Below are positions 1 through 9,787 of a DNA stretch of 60,767 nt, piece after piece. Source of the stretch: Mesostigma viride (lineage: Eukaryota > Streptophyta > Mesostigmatophyceae > Mesostigmatales > Mesostigmataceae); assembly GCA_009746045.1 (NCBI GenBank), contig RPFO01000661.1:1-60767 (forward strand), written 5' to 3'. Each line of letters opens with the position of its first letter. The stretch's first letter is position 1. The position numbers and the translations under genes are program-made. The notes beneath the pieces were generated by a model. It was not told the origin of the DNA and made no database searches. It worked only from the letters and a program-made list of their open reading frames with translations.

Positions 1-546
1 CATGTATGCTGTCACATGTCACCATTTGAGCTCAGAATGAGCCCAATTTTTGTGGGTGGTCTATTTTCATGGTCTGAAGGCTGGATGACCCCTGCTTTAT
101 TGACAAATATAAGGATTTAATCACATGTGGAAAAATTGAGTAAAATTTATGAAATTGAGCAAACACTTATGAATCCCCTCCATACAGCTGACTGACTGTA
201 GCCGGTGCCCTAAATCCCCGGGTACATTCAAGTGTATGAAGCCAAGTGTTGTAACGGAAGATCCCGCTCCCGTGTGGGAACACCACCACCACAACAATAG
301 ATTCCGTCGTGGATCCTGGCGGACGGAAGATTCCATCAGCGCTCCCAAAAAACTGGGTTGCTTAGCGCCGATCCAACGGTCAGAAACGCCCACAAAAAAA
401 AAGGCGACGCCCAGACGTAAAAAAAAACCCTGAAGCCTAAGAGGGAAAAAAAAAAACGCCTCATAAAAAGCGCCAAAACACCCGTCGACGTCCCCCCCCC
501 CCCACGCTACGCTCGCCCACCCGCCTCCCTCACCTCTCCGCGCCGC
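1..546. other. Intergenic, no gene recognised
   Basis: No supportable gene is visible. The stretch ends in A-rich and C-rich runs around 410-510, immediately before the TTAA that borders the piggyBac-like element. The short open frames here have no recognisable content. Confidence 0.5.
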
Positions 547-887
547 TTAACCCTCAACCGTCTTTGACTCGTGACTAAAATGAGTCACGAGTTGCACAGT
601 ATGCCACAGGTGCCCCCATTCAGCCTAATTATTTTTTCTAGACCATACTAGGAACCAAGCATAACCATATTAGGGCCCACCTGGGGGTATAGTGGGTGGT
701 CCCAGTGCTAGCCCCCCTGCTCTATAAATAGCCCCCCCCTCAGGGGGGTACGGTGAGTGTGCGCGGTGACACCCTTATAATGGATGATAGACCCCTTTCC
801 TCAATGAGTTGACCCTGGGGTTGGTTTTGTAGATAGAGTTTTTAGTTAGGATGGGATAGAAACACTAAAAATTGTAACTCCCCCAGG

Positions 888-1362
888 GACCCATCAGCTG
901 GTGCTAAAAATAACTGGTGACTATTTTGAGTCACGAGTTTTTTGGGGGCTAAAATAGGCATCCTAGTGCAGTTTTGAACATGGAAACGATAGGTAAGCAT
1001 GGAGTATGGGCAAACATGCATGCTAACACTTATTCCAACCTGTGTGCCACCAATACCTGCCATAACCACTGCAGGTCCCTGCCGGATATGATTGGAGACG
1101 ACTACGCGCGGGCCGCGAGTACGGGGTTCACAACCTTATCATGCATGATGGAGCACGTATACCTTGGATTTCACCCTAGTATTTCAGGGGGGACTGCAAC
1201 TGTACCCAAGCACTACATCCAAACACTTACATGTCTTGTTTCACCCAGGGACCCACAAGATAATGCTAAAAATAGCTGGTGACTATTTTGAGTCACCAGT
1301 TTTTGGGCGGCTAGAATAAACATCCTAGTGCAGTTTTGAACATGGAAATGATAGGTAAGCAT
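888..1362. repeat. Direct repeat pair in the piggyBac left arm
   Basis: A segment of roughly 110 bp at about 890-1002 recurs at about 1250-1362. Both copies contain TGACTATTTTGAGTCAC and CATCCTAGTGCAGTTTTGAA. The TGACTC/GAGTCA core also occurs just inside the left terminus (about 563-592) as an inverted pair. Such sub-terminal repeats often bind the transposase; that role is inference here. Confidence 0.6.
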
Positions 1363-1654
1363 GAAAAATGCATGATTATGTTTATTCCAGCCTATGTGGC
1401 ACAAATATATGCCACAATAAGCGTAAATGCTTGCAGACCCGCTAATACTGTGGTACTTATTTTTACATGCATGATGGACCTTGACACAAAGTCAAAACAT
1501 CCCAGCACTCCTAGATAAATTAGTGACCAAGGGACCATGCATGCAGTAACACTGAAAATTGCCAACTAGAAATAGGTGGCACTGTGACCATCACGGAGCA
1601 GATTTTCAAACTGCACAAGTTATGCATAAACATGAAAGCTAATAAGACATGACC

Positions 1655-1795
1655 ATGAAACAATAACCCATGCAGGCTAACAACATGAAACCAAATAACA
1701 GATGCACAGGTGGGACCATGAAACAATAACCCAGGCTAACAACATGAAACCAAATAACACATGCACAGGTGGGTCCACCATGAAACAATAACACA
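1655..1795. repeat. Short imperfect tandem repeat
   Basis: About two and a half copies of a roughly 55-60 bp unit are present, containing AACATGAAACCAAATAACA and ATGCACAGGTGGG. The repeat lies between the sub-terminal repeats and the 3' end of the transposase gene. Confidence 0.6.
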
Positions 1796-1894
1796 CACTT
1801 CAAACCATGCCGGCCCATGGTGATACACGGCGCGCATGAGCGCGGGCAGGAAAGGCCAAATGCCATGCCACGTAGGCAACAAATGCTAGCATTC

Positions 1895-4318
1895 TTAGTC
1901 AGCCTCCGTAGGACTATATCCCAGGCGGACATGCTCCGCCCTGAGATGGCGGCGCCGCGCCACCCCCTTGAGCTTCCGGGTGGTGGCTGCTGCCCCCCTC
2001 GTGGTAGTGGCGCCCTTGAAATTCTTGGCGCATTCGCCACGCTGGGAGAGGCGCTGCCATACCCGCTGCTTCGTCACGTTGAAGTCCAGCCCCTCCACCT
2101 GCCCGGAGTGGAAGAGGCCGAAGCAGTTCCGCTCGCTGTTGCTGCAGAACGCCATGTCACAGTGCTCGCACATGACCGAGGTCTTGTGCTTCCTGCCTTG
2201 CGCGCAGCACAGTTGGCACAGCACCTGCTCCACCCACGGGATCTTCTTGGCGGGGTAGTGCAGGGGGCCAAATCGGCCCACCGTGCGGCTGAGGGGGATG
2301 TCCGTGGCCTGCAGCTCACGGATGGGCACGGTTGCGCCCGGCCACGCGTTCGCCTCGAGCTCCTTGGCCAGCACGCTCAGGAACCTCGAGTGGGTCATGG
2401 CGGTCTTGGACTCCGTGTGGATCATCACGTGCAGCAGGTAGCTGTTGGTGAGCACGTTGGCGAAGTGCCCCATCAGCAGGCGCACCCACCACACCCTCGT
2501 CACAAGGGCCTTGCACACGTCGTACTCGGCGCAGTATTGGTCGCACACGTCCGTGGCCTTGTAGGTGAGCCAATACTCCACGATGTTGTGGGGTGCGGTC
2601 ACCGTCTTCCGCACCCCGGTGTGGCCGCCGTGCCGGGTGACCGCCACCTCCGCAAGGGCGCCCAGCCCCTTGGAGAGGGTCCACACCGGCTTCTTGTCCT
2701 GCCAGCTGCACAGCAGGTGCCCCTCGTTGCTTGCCGCCCACGCGTAGTCACCCTGCTCCACCTCCTTCTTCTTGGGCATGAGCTTCGCCACCTCATCGAA
2801 GGGCAGCCCCTTGCGGTTCGCGCAGATGGTGCCGACCACGCGGTGGCCCATCTCAGCGACTGAGTCGATGGCGCGCTTGCTCGTGTAGAACCGGTCCATC
2901 GCGACGATGGCGGGGCGCTCGAGCACGGACACCATGCGCGTCACCACCTTGAACGTGTGGTCCTCCTCCTTGACCTTGTCGTAGGTCTCCACCTTGAGCA
3001 GGTAGCCCGTCTTGTCGTTCAGAGCGAACAGCTTGATGTGGAATTGCTCGGGCTTCGTGGGGTTGAAGCACTTCACGGGGGACATCTTGTGGCGCGTGGG
3101 GATGGAGCGCTCGTCCAGCGCGATGCGGTCCCCGGGCTTCACGTACTTGATGTACGCGGCGTTGAGGTGCTCCTCGAGCCACAGGGTCTGCCAGAGGATG
3201 TGCGCCCTCGGGTCAGTGTCGCGGGCAGGGCGCTGGGCAGTCGGCTGGCAGTGGAGGAAGCGTGCAATTTGCTCGAACCGCTTCTGCGGCATCACGTCTT
3301 GGAAGCAGACCGGCTTTCCCACACCCATCCCCTCGCTGGAAAAGTAGTCATCCCTCGAAGGGAACCTGCCCAGGGCCATGGTGATGACGATGCCCAGAAA
3401 TTTGCCCATCTCATGCATTGTCATCGGGTGCCACTCACGCCCACCTGGCTTGCCCGCCCCCTTGAGCTCAGCATAGTCGTTGGTCTCCTTGACAATCTTG
3501 GCCACGACATCACGCTGGGACCAGAAAAGGGAGAACAGCCCGAGGGGCCCAAACTTGAGCTGGGCAGGGGAAAGGTTTTGATAGCAGGCGGTACCCGTCA
3601 TCGGCGACAGCACCGGAGTATCGGGAAAAGGAAACACGCCTGGCTTGCCGAAACCAAATTTCCAGACGGTCTCGGCTGGCTCCTCAGTGGCAGGCGTATC
3701 GTCAGGAAAAAACGAATCATCGAGCTCAGCCTCACCGCTCGGCACCGGACCCTCCGCATCCTTCTGGTAAACAAAGTCGTCATCGGAAGCGTCCGAGACA
3801 ACGCTCTCGCTGGCCGCCGCCTTGGTCTGACGGCGCCTTTTCGGGGCGTGGCTGATGGCTGGGTTCTTCTTCGGGTTGCCGACAGCGCGCTTCCCCGGCT
3901 CGCGTCGCTTGACCGGTGTGGGCAGCTCGATATCCTCGGATTTGTCGTCGTCGTCCTCGCCGGCGTCAGAATCGCTATCCTGGCCCTGCTCGCTATCATC
4001 GTCACTGCTACCTGACGTTGGGACCTTCCTGGCTGCGCATTCTTTCACTAGAGCTTCGTACTCATCTGAGCTGCACGAATATATGAAAATCTGCTCACGG
4101 GTGAATGGGTACGTGAGCTTGTCGTCCGGGAAATAGCAACGTGCACCATCTCCGGACCTGTTCACTGTCACTACCTTGCCCGGCAAACGTACCTCGCTGT
4201 GTTTTTCCCCATACTGCTGTATCGCCCAGTCTAGTCCGAACTTTTCCACAGGCACTGCAATGAAAATGCCCTTCTTTACCTTGAAAGTCCGTATATCTGC
4301 CTGCATTTCGTCCGCCAT
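1895..4318 (-). CDS. piggyBac-like transposase
   Basis: The 807-codon open frame has the organisation of piggyBac transposases, which cut and paste DNA at TTAA. The first 230 residues are low-complexity, with acidic D/E/S runs and basic clusters that could serve as nuclear localisation signals. The DDE_Tnp_1_7-type core follows. Its likely catalytic aspartates are in ALDE (about residue 402), AMDRF (about 475) and TDVCDQ (about 590 or 593), matching the three conserved Asp positions of the family. The C-terminus has a Cys/His-rich domain (about 699-735) with CQLC, CEHC and FCSNSERNC spacing, as in the piggyBac DNA-binding zinc domain. The start lies 311 bp inside the right terminus. No stop or frameshift is seen. 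The long open frames on the opposite strand are shadows. Confidence 0.9.
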   Translation of the reverse strand: MADEMQADIRTFKVKKGIFIAVPVEKFGLDWAIQQYGEKHSEVRLPGKVVTVNRSGDGARCYFPDDKLTYPFTREQIFIYSCSSDEYEALVKECAARKVPTSGSSDDDSEQGQDSDSDAGEDDDDKSEDIELPTPVKRREPGKRAVGNPKKNPAISHAPKRRRQTKAAASESVVSDASDDDFVYQKDAEGPVPSGEAELDDSFFPDDTPATEEPAETVWKFGFGKPGVFPFPDTPVLSPMTGTACYQNLSPAQLKFGPLGLFSLFWSQRDVVAKIVKETNDYAELKGAGKPGGREWHPMTMHEMGKFLGIVITMALGRFPSRDDYFSSEGMGVGKPVCFQDVMPQKRFEQIARFLHCQPTAQRPARDTDPRAHILWQTLWLEEHLNAAYIKYVKPGDRIALDERSIPTRHKMSPVKCFNPTKPEQFHIKLFALNDKTGYLLKVETYDKVKEEDHTFKVVTRMVSVLERPAIVAMDRFYTSKRAIDSVAEMGHRVVGTICANRKGLPFDEVAKLMPKKKEVEQGDYAWAASNEGHLLCSWQDKKPVWTLSKGLGALAEVAVTRHGGHTGVRKTVTAPHNIVEYWLTYKATDVCDQYCAEYDVCKALVTRVWWVRLLMGHFANVLTNSYLLHVMIHTESKTAMTHSRFLSVLAKELEANAWPGATVPIRELQATDIPLSRTVGRFGPLHYPAKKIPWVEQVLCQLCCAQGRKHKTSVMCEHCDMAFCSNSERNCFGLFHSGQVEGLDFNVTKQRVWQRLSQRGECAKNFKGATTTRGAAATTRKLKGVARRRHLRAEHVRLGYSPTEAD

Positions 4319-4913
4319 GTCTACGTCCGCGCTCCCCCCTTTTTTCGCATCCTTCGTTTTCGTACGTTTTTGTCAATTTTTTTTACCGCCAAAACCTGCC
4401 AAAACCAGGGTACCCTGTTGACTTTGACCAGGGTTTCCACCCTGATACGGTGGTCAAATACGGTCAGACAAGTGTCCTACGGATAGAGTGAATCTAGATC
4501 TTTTCGGTGGTCTAGTTGGTTCCCGCCAAAACCTTCCCGCCAAATCCCTACAGGGCGCACAAACTCATGCCGAACGTGAGGCATGAGAAAAACTCGCAGT
4601 CGAAAATCGGCACGAGGACGGTTGAGGGGTTAAACCTCCTCCGCTTGCCATGGCCTCGTACTGGGTTTCTGGAGTCGAAATCGGACGGTGGCAAATCTCA
4701 TCCACGGCTGATAAATGGCGCGCGCCGAGGATAAACATTTCAAGGAAAGGCTAAACGTTTCAAGGAAAATTTTGGAAAATTTTCGAACTTTAAAAGTGAC
4801 ATCCTACGGCTCGAAACGGCGGGCCGAGATCTAGACGGTTGAAAATGCGCGTGCGACAAGCAATTTGTTCCCCCCGTGACAATAAACGAAATGGCGCACT
4901 GCTTACCACCAAA

Positions 4914-5950
4914 AGTGGACAAGCACTTGCACTCACCCACCCCACATGCATCCCTCCTTTGACAGGAAAAAGCACTTGCACTCACCCACCCCACATGCAT
5001 CCCTCCCTTGACAGGGAAAAAGTGCGTTCACCCGCCCACCCCACATGCACCCCTCCCTTTACAAGAAACAAGCATGTGGGCCCACCTACTGCAATGCATC
5101 CCTCCCTTGATAAAGAACACACACATGCACCCACCCACCGCGCATGCATCCCTCCCTTGACAAGGAAGAAGCATGTGCACCCACCCACCCCACCTGCGTC
5201 CCTCCCTTGACAAGGAACAATTTCATGCACCCACCCACCCACATGCATCTCTACCTTGACAAGGAACAAGAGCATGCACCTACCCACCGCGCATGCATCC
5301 CTCCCTTGACAAGGAACAAGCATGTGTACCCACCCACCCCACATGCATCCATCCCTTTACAAGAAACAAGCACGTGAACCCACCTAATGCACAAGCATCC
5401 CTCCCTTGATAAGGAACAAGCACGTGCACCCACCCACCCCACATGCATCCCTCCCTCGACAAGGAACAAGCGCATGCACCCACCCACCCCACATGCATCC
5501 CTCCCTTGACAAGGAACAAGCGCATGCAGCCACCCACCCCACATGCAGTCCTCCCTTTACAAGAAACAAGCACGTGCACCCACCTACTGCACATGCACCC
5601 CTCCCTTGACAAGGAACAAGCGCGTGCACCCACCCACCCCACATGCATCCCTCCCTTGACAAGGAACAAGCGCGTGCACTCACCCACCCCACATGCATCC
5701 CTCCTTTGACAAGGAAAAAGCACGTGCAACCACCAACCCCACGTGCATCCCTCCCTTGACAAGGAACAAGCACTTGCACTCACCCACCCCACATGCATCC
5801 CTCCTTTGACAGGAAAAAGCACTTGCACTCACCCATGCACCCCACATGCATCCCTCCCTTGACAGGGAAAAAGTGCGTTCACCCACCCACCCACATGCAC
5901 GCATTCCTCTCTTGACAACGAACAAGCACGTGAACCTACCTTCCCACTAG
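4914..5950. repeat. 50-bp minisatellite array
   Basis: About twenty imperfect copies of a roughly 50-bp unit are present. The unit contains CCCACATGCATCCCTCCC, TTGACAAGGAACAAGC and CACCCACCCAC. Because the unit length is not a strict multiple of three and stops are rare, long repeat-peptide frames appear on both strands. They are composition artefacts. Confidence 0.9.
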
Positions 5951-6940
5951 CATGGCACGAAGGCATACCATACAATAGCATGGCGTTGCCAAAGCGAAAG
6001 AAGAGATCTCGGTGGGGAGAAATTGCCCAGCAAAACTGACAACCATGCAAGGCAAAAAACTTGAATAACTTACAGTGGACATCGGCACATAATGAGTAGC
6101 CCAGATGTGCCGGGTGTAGAGTAAACGAGGCCGAAAATGTCGCGTAACTCAAAGGCATCTTTAGTAGCCTGTCAAGCGACGGGAACGAGTGGATTCCTGA
6201 AGAATGGCAAAAGACATTAAGTCGACTGCATGCCATACATAAAAGATAGAGAATCAGTAGTACACAGCTCCCCTCATGGAGCAGTAAGCAAATGAGCGAT
6301 GATTAACCAAGTGGTTAACAAAGTGTGAGACAGATAGTCTATGCGACTCCTTGCGACTAAACGTGGCATGCATATGCGGGCGCTGATTAGGAACATTGGC
6401 TTACTTTGTTTAGCGTAATGCGATTGCAGTAGCTTCGTGAAATGCCGCATGCGCACGATGTCACGAAATTTAAATTTCCTTTAGGAACAAAGACGAACAA
6501 ATTGATGTAGCTGGCTAAGGACTACGCCATGGTAGGCTAGCTGTATCGGAGAGAGCGCTGTAGATGGCTGGAAAAATGATAACTCAATCATGCTAAACTG
6601 CGGCTCCAAAGGCTTGTTCTAGTGCGCCTTTGGCTTTCTTCTTCTTCAGGCGCAATAAGCCCGCGATTCTTTTTTAGTCCAAATATTCTTTCACCACTAC
6701 TGACCGGCTGGCGACTGCAAATCGGCATGGCCGGCTAATTATGAGGCAAGCGTTGCACGGGCAGACGCTTGTGATCGTTGATAAATTCGAAAAATCGTTC
6801 TCGCCCGGCGCGGCGGTTCACAACTCCCCACCTGCAAACTCGACTAGCACAGGTACGGGGGCGTTCCTGAAACCAGTCCCGTACACGCAACCGTTCTATC
6901 CGGCCCTCGGCAAATATAGAATCTCTGCTGCACTTCCGCG
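5951..6940. other. Intergenic, no gene recognised
   Basis: The sequence is unique-looking with mixed composition. No open frame has recognisable content, and no RNA gene or repeat was identified. Confidence 0.4.
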
Positions 6941-6948
6941 GCGTGGGA

Positions 6949-7508
6949 CACAACAACAACAACAACAACTTCCGCGGCGTGGGATTCAACTAACTAACTA
7001 ACTAACTTCCGCGGCATGGGAACCAACAACAAGAACAAGAACAAGAACAAGAACAAGAACAAGAACAAGAACAAGAACAAGAACAAGAACAAGAACAAGA
7101 ACAAGAACAAGAACAAGAACAAGAACAAGAACAAGAACAAGAACAAGAACAAGAACAAGAACAAGAACAAGAACAAGAACAAGAACAAGAACAAGAACAA
7201 GAACAAGAACAAGAACAAGAACAAGAACAAGAACAAGAACAAGAACAAGAACAAGAACAAGAACAAGAACAAGAACAAGAACAAGAACAAGAACAAGAAC
7301 AAGAACAAGAACAAGAACAAGAACAAGAACAAGAACAAGAACAAGAACAAGAACAAGAACAAGAACAAGAACAAGAACAAGAACAACACGCAACCGCTCT
7401 GTGCCGTACCTAGAACGGGACAAGTACAAAACCATATCGGCCAGTATAGATTCTCTGCTGCCCATGTGCGGCGTGGGACACAACAACAACAACAACAACA
7501 ACAACAAG
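6949..7508. repeat. AAC, TAAC and GAACAA microsatellites
   Basis: Short AAC and TAAC repeats at about 6949-7010 lead into about 60 copies of AACAAG/GAACAA from about 7020 to 7386. A further AAC run lies at about 7477-7506. The phrases TTCCGCGGCGTGGGA and GTGCGGCGTGGGACACAAC recur beside the repeat blocks, so these blocks probably expanded inside an older duplicated sequence. Because the unit is six bases, every frame stays open and gives Asn/Lys or Leu/Phe/Val polymers that are not genes. Confidence 0.95.
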
Positions 7509-7624
7509 ACCGTAACCGGGGGCCGTTTCGGTTACGGCCCCGTACTAGGCTCGGTTCGGTGTACGCGGCGTGTACGTAGCGTGACATTAATTCTAGTGGA
7601 CGCCAAGTGGACGTAAAAAATGGC

Positions 7625-7985
7625 CTGTAAGGCATACGACACAAAGTATACTTGCCGTAAATGTTACGGCCCGTATACTTTGCGTCGTTTACGGTAGTAA
7701 ATTTACTGCAGCATACGACACAAAGTATACAGGCCGTAAAGTTTACGGCCCGTATACTTTTTGTCGTATACTAAAGTAAAATTTACTAAAGTATACGACA
7801 AAAAGTATACGGTAGTAATTTTTACGGCCCGTATACTTTTTTTCGTATACTAAAGTAAAGTTTACTAAAGTATACGACAAAAAGTATACGGGCCGTAAAC
7901 TTTACGGCCCGTATACTTTTTGTCGTATATTGAAGTAAAGTTTACGTACCGTATACGTACCGTATACGTGTACGGGCCGTAAGTT
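7625..7985. repeat. Tandem array of palindromes
   Basis: About four units of roughly 80-105 bp are present. Each is built around GTATACGACAAAAAGTATAC, then GGCCGTAAA/TTTACGGCC, then the reverse complement GTATACTTTTTGTCGTATAC. The units are linked by CTAAAGTAAAGTTTACTAAAG, itself nearly palindromic. The array could extrude as adjacent cruciforms. No gene is present. Confidence 0.8.
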
Positions 7986-7995
7986 TATAGTATAG

Positions 7996-8223
7996 TGGAG
8001 GGAGGGAGGGAGGGAGGGAGGGAGGGAGGGAGGGAGGGAGGGAGGGAGGGAGGGAGGGAGGGAGGGAGGGAGGGAGGGAGGGAGGGAGGGAGGAGGGAGG
8101 GAGGGAGGGAGGGAGGGAGGGAGGAGGGAGGGAGGGAGGGAGGGAGGAGGGAGGGGAGGGAGGAGGGAGGGAGGGAGGGAGGGAGGGAGGGAGGAGGGAG
8201 GGAGGGAGGGAGGGAGGGAGGGA
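7996..8223. repeat. GGGA microsatellite
   Basis: A purine-only run of GGGA units is interrupted by a few AGG slips. It is GA-rich on one strand, so triplex (H-DNA) formation is possible. The open frames through it are artefacts. Confidence 0.95.
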
Positions 8224-9771
8224 TGCGGGCAAGCAGTCCTACCGGTTCTATGCTATCTATCTAGAGACTATACTAACTAATCCTAAGGCAGGCCAGATAA
8301 CTCTATAACTAACTGGATCATGCACATCAACTGAGGAGGGCAAAGTACACTCCCTTCTCTCATTGCCTGAAAGGCAGGCCACGGGTTCAAGGCAGGCCAC
8401 ATGTGCTCACTAGGGGAGTCTAGCAAGTGCTGTGGGTGCAATAAAGCCTTGAAGCAGCAGATGCACAGTAGAGCTTCCCTGTGGTCGAAAGGCCAGCCAC
8501 AGATAGGCATGGAACTCATTTAGGAGGCGCTGGTTTGGGAGAGTATAAAGGTCTCTCCCGGAGCCTGAGGGTTCTTCCCTCCCCACAATGCTAGCGATCG
8601 TTAGCGTGGACCCATTCTGCATTGGCGGTGTTCACCATCTCCTGAAGAAAAGAATTGACACATGTTGTCTCATTCATATGTGTAATTAGGGGGAAGCATG
8701 GTAACTTACAACAAGAAACTTCCAACATGCCGTTGAATGATAAGTAGTGCAGATTGCACATACCAAAACACCGCTGACATGACAAACATGCATTATACTG
8801 CCATAATATTTACCAGTCTTGAAGTGGTTGCGGTGCTTGAGCTTGTCAAACAACCTAGATCATTTAGTGCCATTGGCATACGCTGGTGAGAGCATTGACC
8901 TCAGTCTAGAACAAGATACACGAGAGGCATGTGTGTAGCAGTAAGTAGTGGAAGTTGAACGTGGGGCCGCAAAGAGGTGCATAGGAGTAACCGTGGACAC
9001 AAGAGTCATGCTACCTTGACTGAGTAGCTAGATTAAAGATGCAGCTAGGTTACTAGGCACAACCCTAGTACCGACAAAACCACCGTCATGAGGGTTAAAA
9101 TCAGGAATGAAGCATATTTGGAATAAACGTACACCTATTTACCTGGAAAATCAGGAATGAAGCTCCCCACGGCAGCAGAGGGTTACCGCAGGCTACAACC
9201 TTAACGGTTGACATAGCGCTCTTCAATGAAAGCAGTAATGCAAGTCTATTTCGCACTTACCTGTCATGGCTGCCGTTCCATGAAGTTACCCATTTTATTG
9301 CCTTAGGAGCTACGTCTTGCAAACAAGTCAGTAACGATGATGTTGTGCCAGCATGGCTACTGCCATGCTACTGCAGCAGATTCTAATTGACATCGCTTCA
9401 TCTGACGCGAAGTACTTTAAGAGATATGCAAAGAACCATGCACGTGAATTTTGCGGCGCCGGTAATCAGATACCTCAATGCATGTCACTGTCTTCCATTC
9501 AAACCGGCCTCGATGGTAGGCTTCTAACGATACACCTATCAACATTGTACAAAGCACCCTGAAAGCACACCGCACTGTCCCTCTTTCTGCGCCGAAATCG
9601 AAGTTCGCATTCTTTTCAGACTCTAGGCATGTAGTTGCCACCGGCATGCCATGGCACCGCTCACGGCCATTATTTGAAGATGAATCGCCTTTGTTTTCCC
9701 ATTTTCCCTGGGCGTCAGAATTAGCAGCCCGCCGTTGTCTCCCTCGAGTGAGACAATGACGGGTAGTTCCC
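8224..9771. other. Intergenic, no gene recognised
   Basis: No gene, RNA or repeat could be supported over most of this stretch. The last 60 bases (about 9729-9787) belong to the satellite with the core TTGTCTC-CTCGAG-TGAGACAA into which the next LINE inserted. Confidence 0.4.
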
Positions 9772-9787
9772 AGCGCTTCGTTGTCTT

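Larger units (their letters stand above)
551..4629 (-). mobile_element. piggyBac-like DNA transposon
   Basis: The element is bounded by TTAA at 547-550 and at 4630-4633, the target duplication typical of the piggyBac superfamily. The left end reads CCCTCAACCGTC. The right end, read inward on the other strand, is CCCCTCAACCGTC, so the terminal inverted repeat is about 12-13 bp with one extra C. The single long gene (1895-4318, minus strand) starts near the right end, and a 1.3-kb non-coding arm with internal repeats lies on the left. An open transposase, matching ends and a target duplication make this a candidate autonomous and recently active copy. The end assignment rests on reading the termini by eye. 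Confidence 0.85.

Noticed and set aside
1817-4015. Long plus-strand open frames (348 and 352 codons) opposite the piggyBac transposase
   Set aside because: They lie antisense to a frame with clear catalytic motifs, have no motifs themselves, and reflect GC-rich codon use.
4839-5925. Cys/Gly-rich and Pro/His-rich repeat proteins in the minisatellite
   Set aside because: Open frames on both strands follow from a repeat unit lacking stops; there is no start context or conserved end.
6994-7644. Asn-Lys, Leu-Phe and Leu-Val polymer proteins
   Set aside because: A six-base repeat keeps every frame open; this is a microsatellite artefact.
7942-8264. Gly-Arg-Glu and Pro-Ser-Leu polymer frames
   Set aside because: Product of the GGGA microsatellite.
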